Part shown: positions 11,327 through 24,306 of the stretch, piece by piece
Layout: the number at the start of each line of letters is the position of its first letter
Position numbering within the stretch: the first letter of the stretch is position 1
Assembly (NCBI GenBank): GCA_004154925.1
Contig: QJNS01000037.1
Span: forward strand, 338,824-402,823
Direction of reading: 5' to 3'
From: Monosporascus cannonballus
Lineage: Eukaryota; Ascomycota; Sordariomycetes; Xylariales
DNA length: 64,000 nt
The notes under the pieces: generated by a model
What the model was told of the DNA's origin: nothing
What the model saw: only the letters and a program-made list of their open reading frames with translations
The model's database searches: none
Translations under genes and position numbers: made by a program

Positions 11327-14300
11327 ATGTCTCCAAGTGTGTTCCAAGGCAACGGTGATGAGAGCCAACGTCCGACTCTCGAGCCTATTGCTATTTGCGG
11401 AATGGGTGCGTAGTTCCGCGTCCCCAACTAAGGCGATAGACGACATGCTTCTTCCCAAGCTTGCCCTCGCATGCCCTTTCTACCTAGATTGCCACCCCAT
11501 AAGCCCTCCGAGCGTAGTGTGTCCTCGCTTGCTGACTATGGACGTATACAGCATGCCGGCTGCCCGGCGGTATCGACTCAGACGCGTCCCTCTGGGAGAT
11601 GCTCGTCAACAAGCGCAGTGGGCAGACCCCTAAGGTACCGGCGTCCCGGTTCAACATCGACGCGCATCTTCACCAGAACCCAGAGCGACCGGGGTCTTTC
11701 AATGTACCAGGTGGATACTTCCTCGATGGAAGGCCTGAGGATTTCGACCCCACCTTTTTCAATATGACACCCATCGAGGCGCAATGGCTAGATCCACAGC
11801 AGCGAAAGATGCTAGAAGTATCCTATGAGTGCTTGGTCTCCGCCGGCCTGACATTAGACGCCGTTGCGGGCTCTAACACGGCCGTCTTCGTTGGGTCGTT
11901 CACCGCAGATTACCGTAAGTTCCTTGGCGCAAGAACCCTCAAACAGTCTCTAATGTCGGATGCACAGAGCAAATGTCGACGCGGGACCCTGACTTTCGCC
12001 ACAATTACGCCGCTACTGGAGTGGACCCTGGAATCATCAGTAACCGTATCGGTAATACATTCAACCTGAACGGACCAAGGTGGGCTGACCCCTGTTTGAG
12101 CACGGGCTTTCTTTATAATCCTCGGAAGCTAACTTGACCGTAGTTTCACAATCAACACGGCTTGCTCTTCGTCTGTTTATGCCATACATAACGCCTGTCA
12201 TGCACTTCGGGCACGTGACTGCGATGCGGCTATTGCTGGTGGTGTCAACTTGATTATCACGGTTGACCAGCACATGAACACGGCCAAGCTGGGAATTTTA
12301 TCCCCGACCTCGACATGCCACACTTTTGACGCCTCTGCTGACGGCTATGGCCGTGCTGAGGGAGCCGGGGCCTTATATCTGAAGCGTCTCTCGGATGCCA
12401 TTCGAGATGACGATCCCATTCGTGCGGTGATTCGCTCCACCGCCGTGAACACGTGAGTCCACTACCCGAACCACGGGACGATCTATCCCACGCCTTGTCT
12501 AACACGGTCTTGTACGCAGAAATGGTAAGGTTGAGGGAATGGGTATTACACACCCAAGTGGAAAGGGTCAGGAGCGTGTTGTCCGTATGGCATATGCAAA
12601 GGCCAACCTGGATCCGAACGAGACCATATATGCTGAACTTCATGGAACCGGCACGCCAGTCGGAGACCCAATTGAGGTTAAAGCTATTGGGCGCGCACTA
12701 AACGACACACGGCCAAGAGACAGGCCGTTGTTTATGGGAGCTGTACGTGCGAGTTCGTCCCGATCCTTGCGAATGGAAGCTAACGCGGCAACAGATCAAG
12801 CCCAACATTGGCCACAGCGAGGCTGCAAGCGGCATTTTCGCCGTCATGAAGGCCGCTTTAATGACGGAAGCTGGGGTGATTCCCGGCGTCGCCGGCTTCA
12901 GGAAGCTGAACCCTGAGAGTTAGTGTCGCCTCCTTTTCGAGTTCACAGGGTAGCACAGCTAACCATGGTTATAGTCTTGGAAGACGAATGGAATGTTAAA
13001 GTGCATTCCGAAACAGCCCCATGGCCCGCGGACTCGCTAGTACGTCGGGCAAGCGTGTCGTCCTTCGGCTACGGCGGCACTAATGGCCATGTCATCGTCG
13101 AATCTGTCGACTCCTTGCATCCTCGGTACCAGCATGCCAGGCAAAAGAGCGTTGCGCATTACGATCATTCATCCGATAAGCCTTATTTACTATGCTTCTC
13201 AGCCCATGACAAGGCAACCTTGTCGCGCAATATCAAGGCGATCGGCGATGTAGCGGCGAAGTACTATGCCGCCGACCTGGCGCATACTCTCAATTTGCAC
13301 CGTACCAAGTTCGCGCATAGAGCATTCGCCATCATGCGTGAGGGGCAAGAAGCCGACTGTTTCAATCCTGCCTCGATGCCGAGCGGGGTCGTTCCAAAGA
13401 CAAAGGGCAAGCTCGGCTTCCTCTTTACTGGCCAAGGCGTAGGTTCCACATCCTCTCTTACCAAGAGTCTTTCCACTAACGATATGGCCGTAGGCTCAAT
13501 GGGTGGGCATGGGCAAGATCGCCTTTATGGAGTTCCCGATCTTTAGGGAGACGATTGAGAAACTCGACTTGGTTATGCACAGGGTCACTCCGAAGCCGTC
13601 GTTCAGAATTGCTGATCTGCTCCTGGACGATGCCGGGACGACCGCAAGCAGGATCAATGATGCCGAGGTCACTCAGCCCTTATGCACCGCAATCCAGATT
13701 GCCCTCGTTGACCTTTTCTCCCAATGGGACATCACTCCGGCGGTGAGCATTGGCCACTCTTCCGGTGAGATTGGAGCTGCATACGCAGCCGGTCTGATTA
13801 GCGGTCCAGAGGCCATGATTGCAGCCTTCTGTCGTGGCCGAGCCGTGAAGGAGGCGTCCACCAGCGGCTCCATGCTTGCCGTCGGCCTCGGAGCCGAAGA
13901 AGTGCAACAGTTCCTAAGCAGCGACCTGGAAGACGTCTGCATCGCCTGCGAGAATTCACCCAGCAGCGTTACCCTGAGTGGCAAGACAAAATGCATCTCC
14001 CAGCTGCGAGAGGAACTGAGCGCAAAGGGCGTATTCGCTCGAGAGCTCAAGACCGGCAAAGCATACCACTCTCCACACATGGCACCTGTCGGCGACGCGT
14101 ATGACATCATCCTGTCTCGCGCCCTCAGCACGCTTACAGAGGACGACTTTCTGTGGCGCAAAACAAGGTCTCGGATGATCTCGTCGGTGACAGGCGAGCC
14201 GATCGTGGAGGACACCCTGCCGGCTAGCTACTGGAGCGCAAATCTCAAGCAAAGGGTCCTTTTCAACACGGCCGTCCAGCGTCTGGGATCCGACGAAGAC

Positions 14301-17300
14301 TTCAACAATGTCAGCTGTATGGTTGAGATCGGCCCCCACTCCGCTCTTTCTGGGCCCTTCAAGCAGATATGCATTGCCAACAAATTCGACAAACTGAGCT
14401 ACATTCCATCCCTGGTCCGGAACAAGAACGACGCCGACCAGCTCCTGTCTGTGGCCGGCTCCCTTTTCAATGCCGGCCTATCCGTCGATTTAGAGGAGGT
14501 TAACTGGGACGAAAAGCTGGAAGCGAGCAGGAACCGCAAGTCGAAGACCCAGTACTTGCTGGTTGATCTGCCGCCCTACCAGTGGAATTACGATAAGAGG
14601 TACTGGGCCGAGCCGCGTGGTAGCGCGGAACAGCGCAACCGAGCCTACCCGCGTCATGATGTTCTAGGTAGCCGGGTGGCGGGGCTCTCGGACGGAGCTA
14701 AGATCTGGCGCAATATCCTTAGGCATCGGGATCTTCCATGGCTGAAAGACCACAATGTAAGTCCGCAATCAACCCATTGAAAAGAAAATCGAAATACTGA
14801 CGATGAGGTGCGTAGCTTGGAGGCACGGCTATCTTCCCGGCTGCTGGATATCTGTCCATTGCCATCGAGGCGCTGCGCCAGGTACACGAGACTGAGGGTC
14901 TGGCGTTTGAGGGCACCACTCTCCGCGACGTCGACATCAAGACAGCTCTTGTGGTTCCTGATAACGACGAGGTCGAGATCATAGCTACACTACGACCGAT
15001 CGGCGAGTCAGGATGGCATACCTTCACCATAGAATCACTCGCAGAGGGCAAGTGGTCTTCACACTGCGAGGGTAGGATCACCGCTCGCGGCAAGCCTGCC
15101 GTGAAGGGCAGCCACCCAGTGGACGAGTCTGTGCTTTCCCGTCGCGCGTCGGGCAAGACTTGGTATGACGCCTTCCACAGGGTCGGTTTCAACTACACGA
15201 ACACATTCCAGCAGCTACAGGAGGCTCGCACTGACGACTTTCATCACGCCTCAGGCGACGTGTCGGTCGTGGATAAGTCCGGTGTGGTAGAGGGGGAGTC
15301 GCGCTACCTGATCCACCCTGCTACCATCGATGCCTGCCTCCAGCTCATCATCATCTCGATCCATGCAGGAAAGCACAAGGAGATGCCATGGGGTGTTGTT
15401 CCGACGGCCATTGAGGAAGTCTCCTTGTTCTTCCCGGGAGACGATATCGACTCGACTGGTCGTGCCGTCGCGTGGACTGACGGATTCGACGGGCGGAAAT
15501 TTAATACTCACACCCGTCTCATGGGCCCAAGCGGCAAGCTCCTCATGAACATCAAGAGCCTGGTCTGCGTCTCGTACGAGGCGGCCTTGCTCGCTGAGAG
15601 CCGGTCATTAGGCCTAGCGGAGACGTTCTCCGTTGCGACCTGGAAGCAGGATGTCGCATCCCTGTCCGCTCAGAACGCGGCTTCGACGGCGCAGGTCAAG
15701 TCCGTTGACAGGATGGTCGAAATCATCCATCACCGGGAGCCCGTCAAGAACGCGTTGGTCTTGGGAGTTCCATCTTCGGATGCCGTGGAAAACATTCTCC
15801 GCCTTGTTCCCGACAACTGTGCAGTTACGGTCGCCTTTGCTGGGGAGCAAGAGACTAACCTTGCCGAGGATGTCCTAGCGCGGGTGGCCGCCAAGGTGTT
15901 ATCGCCGTCCCCCGAGGCTTGGCAAGAGGAGCTTGAGGAGGGCCAGCAAGACCTCGTTTTGGTAGACTTCTCGGGTACTCAAAACTCGAAACCTGGCCTC
16001 TCACCCAGTGTGCTTCTGCCTCTTTTACAAAAAGACGGCTGGCTCCTAGGCTCTCCCCAGGACTTCGCAACGCTCCCCGGGTCCGCCTTGAAGATTGGAG
16101 ATCAATTTGCATTGCCTAGTTCCGACGCAACAAAGCACAACGGCAGCTTTGGTAGCATTACTGTGCTGACCGCCACCACGTCATCTTCCGGCGTTGCTGG
16201 TATCTTGTCAAGCACCGGCAGTGTCGTCCGTGAGAAGGCAATTGCAGAGTATGACTCCAGCGAAGACACGCATGTTATCGTCGACGACACGACGGGCGTG
16301 TTATTGTCTTCCCTCAACCAAGAGGAATTCCAAACCTTGAAAGCCGTCCTCGGCTCCGGCTCTCCTACGCTATGGCTGACGAAGGGTGTTAAGGCGGGCC
16401 AGTCTGCTGTTGGCGGCGGACTGGCGGAGGGCTTCCTGCGCGCCGTGCGGTCGGAACAAGCAGCCTCGAGGGTCGCCCTCCTGGACTTCACCCCGGACGA
16501 GAAGGCGCACGATCTGGCTCAAACGATTATCGCGAAGCTGGCGTCTGCCGAGACGAAAGACTCGGGACGCGATACGGAGTTCTGGCTCCACGAGGGCGCC
16601 GTCTATATTCCCAGGGTCTACCCTCACACCGAACTGAACCAGAAGTGGTGCGACACGCCGCAGACCTCCGATATGGAGTTAAAGCCATTGCCGAAGCATC
16701 AGCCCCTGAAAGTCGTGGCCCACGGGGACGGAGTCGTATTCCGACCAACCTCCCAGCAGGCAGTGCTTGCCGCAGACGAAATCAAGGTTCAGGTCGAAGC
16801 CTCGGAGTATCTCCCTACTTCTGGGTCTCACATGATTGTCTCCGGGACGATCGCTCAGGCGGGCTCATCGCGCGATCAGTCTATTGTCGGAAAACGTGTA
16901 GTTGCATTCTCCAATGACGGGCTTAGCACTATTGTGCGCACACCCGCATACGCTGTGGCTGATGGAGAGCTCGAGTCTCAATTACCCACCTCCCTCATCG
17001 CGGCGCTAAGCCCTCTTAACACTATAGCCGGTGCCTATGTCGCCGGTGGCAAGATGGGCGCGGGTTCTCGAATCCTTTCTCTTCCTGGTCCGAAGACGAT
17101 CATGAATATGACAGTCTTATTGGCTCGTGCGCATGGCTGGGACCTTACCCTAGTTGTCGACAGGGAGCAAGATAGGGAGCAAATCATGTCTACGTCTGGC
17201 GTGGACGCTAACAAGGTGCTATTGTCAAGCGACCTCGATAGCGTCATTGCGGCTGTCGATAGTTTGCAGTCGTCTCCGCCCTTGACTGTAATCGCCCATG

Positions 17301-19005
17301 ACTTCTCCCCGCTTAGTCAGGAAGTTTGGAGGAACATCCCTGCGCTGGGCCGTTTCCTACTTGTCACGAGAGACGGTTCCATGAAGCAAGGACCCGACGG
17401 TCTGCCCTTCTCACGCGGGGCAAGCTTCATCCCCGTCATTTCCAAGACCCTGCACGCCACCTCGGAGTCTGCTTCATCTCTATTGAAGACATCTCTCGAC
17501 CTGGTAGAGCGTTACCCGGAGCTTCTAAGCGCAAGCGATTCAGCCAAGATTGTCGACGCTTCGGATCTCCGAGCCGTCAAAGCTGATAACGGAGACCAGG
17601 ATGCCGAGACCACGGTTGTTAACCTCCGTTACGAGGAAAGTCAGGTCGTGGTAAGAGATCCACCCAACTCCAAGTCATATTCATTTAGGGATTCTTGGGC
17701 GCTAACCAACGTGACTCTAGATACCACCAGAGGCCCCGAGCCTCTCCCTCTCACCAGACTCCTCGTATCTCCTAGTCGGCTGCCTGGGCGGTCTCGGCCG
17801 GAGCCTCACAAAGTGGATGATCGAACGAGGGGCCAAGCACTTCGTCTTCCTCTCCCGCTCAGGTGCCGACAAGCCAGAGGCCGCCCGAGTCGTCGCGGAG
17901 ATCACAGACAAGGGGGCTTCGGCGAGGGTATTCCGCGCCGACGCGTCGGATGAGGAAGCCGTACGTCAAATCGTCGGGGAAGTGAACAAGGAGCGCCCGA
18001 TTCGCGGAGTCGTGCACGCGGCTATGGTTCTCAAGGTACGTTCAGTTTCATTAACTAGGTAATCGAACGGCAGTGCTGACGAGAAATTCACATCAGGACG
18101 GTATCCTCGAGCAGATGGACTACGCTTCGTTCATGGCCGCCGTCGCCCCGAAGGCCAAGGGGGCCCTCAGCCTGCACAAGGCCCTGGGCGGCGCGGAACT
18201 CGACTTCTTTGTCATGACGAGCTCCATCTCGGCGGTCCTCGGCAACACGGGCCAGAGCAACTACAGCGCCGGCAACAGCTTCCTCGACTCGCTGGCGCTC
18301 CACCGCAACATCCGGGGCCTCGCCGCGACGTCGCTCGCCCTCCCCATGGTCCTGGACGTCGGCGTCGTCGCAGAGAACGACGGCATCGAGGCGTCGCTCC
18401 TACGCAAGGGTCTTTACGGCATCGACGAGCAGGAGATGCTCCGCGGCTTCGAGGTCGCCATGTCGACGCCTCGCCCGGCGACTGTCTCGGGGGCGGGCGG
18501 ACCGGGGTCCCTCGCTGGCATCGAGAAGGCAACGGAGGCACAGATTGTCATGGGCGTGGATCCCAGGGAGCTGGCACGCTCCATCAACAGGGCCGGAGCC
18601 GACAACGTCGACCTGTACTGGTACAACGACGCGCGCCTGTCGCACATCCGGAAATCGCTGGAGGCGCACACCGGCAGTGGAGCCGGCGGCAAGGGCGACG
18701 AGAGCTTCGCCGCGGCCGTGAAGGCGGCCGAGACGCCTGAGGCCGCCATGGAGGTCATCGCTATGCACATCGTCAAGCGCATGTCGGGCATCCTGATGAT
18801 CCCCGTCGAGGGCTTCGAGCTCGACGGCCCCTCGCTGGCGAGCTACGGCCTGGATAGCATGATCGGCGCCGAGATGAGGACGTGGCTCTTCAAGGAGTTC
18901 GGCCTCGACTATCCGTTCCAGAAGCTGCTGGCTCCTACTCTTACCTTTAAGGCGCTGGCGAAGGTGATTGCGGGAAAATTGGGCGTCATTCCCGAGGGGG
19001 AGTAA
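11327..19005 (+). CDS. Highly reducing type I polyketide synthase, 2331 aa, 11 exons, intact
   Basis: Iterative PKS making a reduced polyketide chain. Exons: 11327-11405, 11552-11914, 11968-12079, 12144-12452, 12520-12742, 12795-12918, 12975-13438, 13494-14756, 14816-17650, 17721-18035, 18097-19005; ten GT-AG introns of 52-146 bp, all phases consistent, total 6996 nt. Domains: ketosynthase with Cys192 (TACSSS), His329 (HGTGT) and His369 (NIGHSE); acyltransferase with Ser647 (GHSSGE); dehydratase with His978 (HxxxGxxxxP, split by intron 8) and Asp1151 (DACLQ); a methyltransferase-like region (about 1275-1410) lacking the glycine-rich SAM motif; an enoylreductase-like region (about 1600-1850) whose NADPH glycine motif is replaced (SRILSLPGP near 1730); ketoreductase with a Rossmann GCLGGLG (1944-1950), Ser2071/2072 and Tyr2085; carrier protein with Ser2283 (GLDS). 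The product is therefore predicted to keep double bonds and to need no C-methylation unless partner enzymes act in trans. There is no thioesterase. Compound unknown. Confidence 0.93.
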
Positions 19006-21762
19006 ATGGGTTGGAGCATATATCAGTTCAGTTTATGTATGATTACGACTTAACGACTTCCATAGATTTCCTTTTATCAAGGGTTAGCTGGTCGCTGGAT
19101 CAGAAGCACGCCCCGTTTCATATATCGCGGCTAACATAATACGGTTAAAGCGCACAAAGCCTCCTTGCATATTGCAACTCAATTCATGCTGCGATGTCGG
19201 GTCCATATTCATACACTAAATATGGCGTCAGGGATAATATGCTGCCTACCCACTAGGATGGTACCTGCCAAGCCAGCGCTTCGAGGGGCGTACATTATTG
19301 CGTTATTCCTATCAGGAGTATCGTATGCTTGACATACATGACGGCTTGGACCGTCTTACACGACGATCCCCAAATATTTCTTTCCATTTCCTGCTCCATA
19401 GCCCCATGATGCCCCTTGACGTCAACATGGGCCAGCAGCCGGCGTCCCACTTGACACAACCCACAGCAACCCCATCGTCGCCTATTTTTGAGAGAAGCAT
19501 TATGCGGCAGCTTTAGTAGGTCATGAGGTGGATTCATGTTGTAATAGGAGAGGGAGAAGTCTCAGGGTAACTGATCCCTGGTTTCGGAACTTAGTGCGAT
19601 ATGACTATATGGTGACATAATTCATCCGCGCCCACGATCCAACCCACGTCTTCGCAGACACATGCCTCTGACCCATAAAATTACTCCAAGGTTCAGCTCA
19701 CTGCCTACTGGGCTGGAAGCGTGTCCGACCAGACCAGCTTCCTTAGATCTATGGTTCTAGAAGAACTTAAAACTGATACCCTCCGTTGCTGCACAGCCTT
19801 TTCATCAATATTTGCTTCGCCTTAAGTCTTTTCCATATCTAAGCGCCCTGCTCCATCCAGTGTATCGAGACACTCTAGACAGCCTTTAGTCTCCATCCTG
19901 ATGAAAGCACAACTTGCGGCTCACTAAATGAACGCGATATTGTGTTTCGTCTAGGTGTCTTGGAGTCGGCACGCCTTATATTACTCTGGTCCTTTTCTGT
20001 CCAAATTGGTCACACCATGTCATGGTGACAGGCAAACTCGTTCCAGGCCCAGCGGTTCGCTTTGCCGAATACCCGGCGACGCGACGAATGTCGCTTATAA
20101 TTAAGACGTTGAGGCCCCCTTGTCGGCCCAGCTTCCGCGTACCCGCTGTCCTAATCCCTGGACCTCGGCGGCTCCTAGGTGTGTCCCCCGGTTCTGTCGC
20201 GTTTGGCAGTCTTCCTCTCAAGAGTAGCCTCGTTTTCTGGCGTCATCCCACACCCGGTTTGCTTTCACGGCGGCATACGAGGGTAACGGTGAAGCTGGTC
20301 GCGCCGGAACTCACACTTTGAAATCTTGGGTATAGCATTCGACGCGCTTCTCATAGTCAGGCACTTCTCTGCCTTCAATGGCGTAGTGCCGTACGAGTAC
20401 GGGCCCCGGATAGAGAAGCCTAGATACATATGATCGACACAACTAATGCTAGCTTTTGTCTAGCCTACTAACGTATCTCTAACCTCCTCCTGCAAGCAAC
20501 ATGTCATGCAAGCCACCAACGTTAGACTAATAATTTTGACGTCTTCCCCCTAATTCCATGTTATGAGCCTAAATAATCCCAATTGCTCTGATCGCTATGC
20601 CTAGAACGCTCAGAGCAATACAACATCCGCGACATCGGAGAGCACTAGCAGGCGATTGCTAGATCAAAAGACGGCGATTTCTCGGAGTTTTCTTTAAAGC
20701 GCGCTCTTAGTGGCCGTCAATGGTCACCCCCCTACCGGATGCCATGCTGAACTTGGCTAGGCTTGGCAGAAGCTTGATCAAACTTGGCAACGCTTGACAA
20801 TACGGGATCTCCAACCAGAGTACCGAAGTACCTGACGTTTCAACGGAGAGCCAACGACGGACAACACGCCAGAACATGTTAGCGTAGTCCATTATTTCTT
20901 CGACCAAGCTTCTCTTTGAAGCTTAGCCAGACTACTGCATATACGCTCTCCTTCAGCTACCCAAGAAGCACGTTCTCAGGAGAGGCTTGGCTCTCGTTCG
21001 TCTCTCAATGAGTCCTTTCGCCTTTTTGGTCAACGACCACGACCACCATCCCAATCATGACCCCGACCCATTTATTTCACTTGGGATGGCGGAGGTCTCA
21101 ACGTTAGCGAGCTCTTGCTTCGTATCCCCATCATCCAGCCATCATCTAGAATGAAAATAAGTTGCAATGGCCTTCCTAATCAAGCCAAAGGTCCCGTCCT
21201 ATGCTAAAGCTATGTAGGATCAGCTTCAGAGAGGGTAGTGATCTCTCGTTTCGCGTATTGCTGTCATTGAGCCGAGAGGCGCGCCTATCATTTGGCCCAT
21301 CACACGACCAGTGCGGCGCTGTGAGACTTTACCCACTTAACCTCCGGGCCCCGAGGACATATACCCGAGTCATTCCCACCAACATAATTATTATTAATGG
21401 AAAACAGTGGCAAAACACCAACGCTGAGTGGCCGCCCCTCCCCTTGCGCTATCTGCGGATGGAAACCTGCAAGGGTATAGTGTCCCCGGCGCCGTGGATT
21501 CTTTTTTACTTCTAGTCTGCTATTGCGACATGGAAGCTGCTCGTAGCACATTCCGTATCGGAGATGGTGTTATCGAAATGGGCTCGTCACGCCCTGCCGA
21601 GGGTGTCAATAAACCCGCCGCCACATCCGGGGCCTGTCGTTCCCTTGGATTGTGCAATAAATTGGATGCAACCCCAGCTTGGTATCCCCCACAACCTTCC
21701 CTCGTGGTTGTCTCTTCTCAGCTGTGCCTCAAGTCGCGACGTATAGCGCCTAGAAGCCGAAA
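19006..21762. other. 2.8-kb gap between PKS and transporter, no gene recognised
   Basis: Open frames are short (up to 127 codons), overlap on both strands and contain no motif. A cluster of this kind often has a release enzyme or further oxidase here, but I found no fragment of one. Composition is ordinary, not RIP-like. Confidence 0.45.
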
Positions 21763-23872
21763 ATGGGTATGTCACCGTGTCGACTTGGACCTGGAGCGCC
21801 TCACGAACTAACATGTGGAATTAGCGGACGAAAAGGCCTTGGAGCGCGACGCCTCTGTCGAGGAGAAGATGGCCCACACTCCTCCCGGCGATCGCCATGC
21901 GCCATACCTCGACCCTTCGATCTTGGAAGGCGACTACGAGGGCAAACCGACCGAGGAGGAGCTAGGGACTCTTCGCCGGGTTCCCGGGAACATCCCCATT
22001 GTTGTCTACCTCATATGTATAGTGGAGTTTGCTGAGCGATCCAGCTATTACGGCGTGCAGCCCTTGATAGGCAACTATGTATGTCAACCGCCCCCGTATG
22101 TATCCCTACGCTTTCCATGTCCCATTTGGTGGGAGCCATATGTCATGCGAATCCTTATGTCAAACGGGAACTGTCGCATAACTCCAAGCCCCTGCTTGGG
22201 ACGGATTTTGCTTACCTTAATCTCGCTTCAGTGCCCGAAGGTGGAAATGGCTATGGAGCCCCTCCTCGGGGAGATCAGCAGACGCCCGGTGCCCTGGGAC
22301 TGGGAACGGTGACTGCCAACGCCGTAACGCAGTCGTTCAGTCTGCTCGCATACGCTCTTCCACTCCTCTTCGGTTGGCTCGCCGATGCGAAGGCTGGTCG
22401 CTTCAGGTTAATTTGCTGGGGCGTCGGAGTCTTCGGTGTTGCTCACGTGCTGATGGTCGCTGCCGAGGCCCCGAAGCTCCTTGCCAACGGAACTGCCAAG
22501 GTACCCTACTTTCTGTCCGTATACATATTATCAATCGGAGCTGGTAAGACTGACCCTTCTGTTCGCCGGTCGCTGAGCCATTCCCGCCTAACTTGACCAT
22601 GCAGCTATGTTCAAGCCCAACGTCTCGCCGTTGCTTCTCGACCAGATGTCAGAGACGGTCCCTAAAGTCATAACTCTGTCGAACGGGGAGCGGGTTATTC
22701 AAGACCCTGAATCTACCACCGAGAGAGTCATGCTTTGGTTCTATCTTCTCATTAACATCGGTGGTTTTATGGGCGTAGCCACATCTTACACCGAGAAGTA
22801 CGTCGGCTGGTGGTTATCCTTCCTGATCCCGCTCCTCCTATACCTCCCTCTCCCTCTCCTGCTCTGGTTCCTCCACAAGCGCTTGATCCTTCACCCTCCG
22901 GGCGGAAGCGACCTTGGAAATGTCTTCAAGGTATTGGCTATCTGCTTCCGGCGTGGCGGAATCAAGAAGATCGGTCGACACGGGTTCTGGGATCTCGCCA
23001 AGCCGTCCAACATCGCCGCTGCCGGACTGAACATCAAGACGCATTGGAACGATCAGTTCGTGGAAGACGTCCGGCGAACTTTCCAAGCCACCGGTATCTT
23101 CTGCTTCTTCCCGATTCAGTACCTTAACGACAATGGTATTGGTTCCGCAGCGAACTTCCTGTCGACTATGCTGGAGACCAACGGCGTCCCCAACGACGTC
23201 ATCCAGAACTTCAACTCGCTTAGTATCATCTGCATGGCTCCCATCCTGAACTACGGCCTCTACCCGATGCTCCGAAAGGTGGGAGTCCATTACGGCCCTA
23301 TCGCCCGCATCACAACAGGCTTGATGATGTCCACGCTGGGCGGCGTTGGCTATACGATCCTTAACTACTACGCCTACAAGGAATCGCCCTGCGGCGAGTA
23401 CGGCTCGAGCGACTGCAAGATCGGCACCGGCGTAGCTCCCATCAGCATTTGGTGGATGGCGATCCCCTACGCGCTCGGTGGCATCTCGGAGCTGTTCGTC
23501 AACGTGCCGGCTTACGGCATCGCGTACTCGCGGGCGCCCGTCAACATGCGGGGTCTCGTGTCGGCCATCAACCTCTTCAACACGGCCGTGGCCTATCTCA
23601 TCGGCTTGGCGTGCTCGTCCATCATCACGGACCCGCACCTGACGTGGGACTTCGGCGGCTGCGCCATCGCCGGCGGCATCCTCACCGTCGTCTTCTACTT
23701 CACCTTCCGCCACATCGACAAGGAGGAGTACGAGATCAGCCAGAACCGCGACTACCACGTCGACGCCACGGGCACCGTCAACGTCCACGGCGAGAACGAG
23801 TTCAACAAGAGCTCCAACCGGCCGGCCCCCATCGCCGACAACGAGGAGATGATGATCTCTCAGAAGCAGTAA
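21763..23872 (+). pseudogene. POT/PTR2-type proton-coupled transporter with 4-bp excess at an exon end
   Basis: Membrane transporter of the POT (PTR2) family, which moves peptides, nitrate-like or small organic substrates with protons. Exon 1 is only ATGG (21763-21766), with an in-frame TAG just upstream; a 58-bp intron (GTATGT ... CTAAC ... TTAG) leads to exon 2 (21825-22095), then 22232-22543 and 22605-23872. Family hallmarks include EFAERSSYYG (start of the first transmembrane unit), PPRGDQQTPGALGLG, and WFYLLINIGGF, the classic FYxxINxG signature. The last part has about ten hydrophobic helices and a polar C-terminus. At the end of exon 2 the expected register is lost: TATGTATG stands where TATG would keep codons in phase with the intron at 22096-22231. 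As written the model has 1855 nt, that is 3n+1. Removing four bases gives 616 residues. An alternative splice at 22079 would avoid the break but uses a poor acceptor. It may export the cluster product. Confidence 0.72.
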
Positions 23873-24301
23873 AGGGGGTGTTCGGGAATGCCGTTTTGGC
23901 AGGCTCAGCGCTTTTAGGAACATGTGGAATTTTGTGTATTTTCAGCCGTCGTACTTGAGTTTGTGTCTGTGTAGCTGTACATATCCTTATTTGAAATGAA
24001 TTATCATGTTCGCGAGAGGAGGTCATCAGTCTACAATTGTTTACGAAGGATTTTGGGTGAGTCGCCGCTGCAAACCGTTGAGATGATTGGAAGACGTTCA
24101 ATTTGCAAATGCGGCTGAGACTGCCAAGGGGCGGCTACCTCGCCGGCCGAGTCAACCTTGGAGGCTGAATCCAAAGCCTTTCGACCATACTATATTCCCC
24201 TTTTCTTGCTTATCCCATGACAGCTCAATTCGTAAGTACCCCAGATCGTATTTCTACATCATATGTATATTTAGGATCCAGTTTTCGGTTTGAAATCGTG
24301 G
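23873..24301. other. 3' flank of the transporter gene
   Basis: This stretch holds the transporter 3' untranslated region and then ordinary sequence up to the gypsy element. The decamer GTGTTCGGGA at 23878 equals the start of the inverted repeat at 1417, but no partner was found. Nothing else is recognised. Confidence 0.4.
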
Positions 24302-24306
24302 ATAAT

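Noticed and set aside
23878..23887. GTGTTCGGGA, the same start as the inverted repeat at 1417
   Set aside because: Only ten bases, no inverted partner nearby, and chance occurrence in 64 kb is not negligible.
22838..23923. Very long (361-codon) open frame on the minus strand
   Set aside because: It is the antisense shadow of the GC-rich transporter exon; its translation is low-complexity Asp/Val/Arg-rich.
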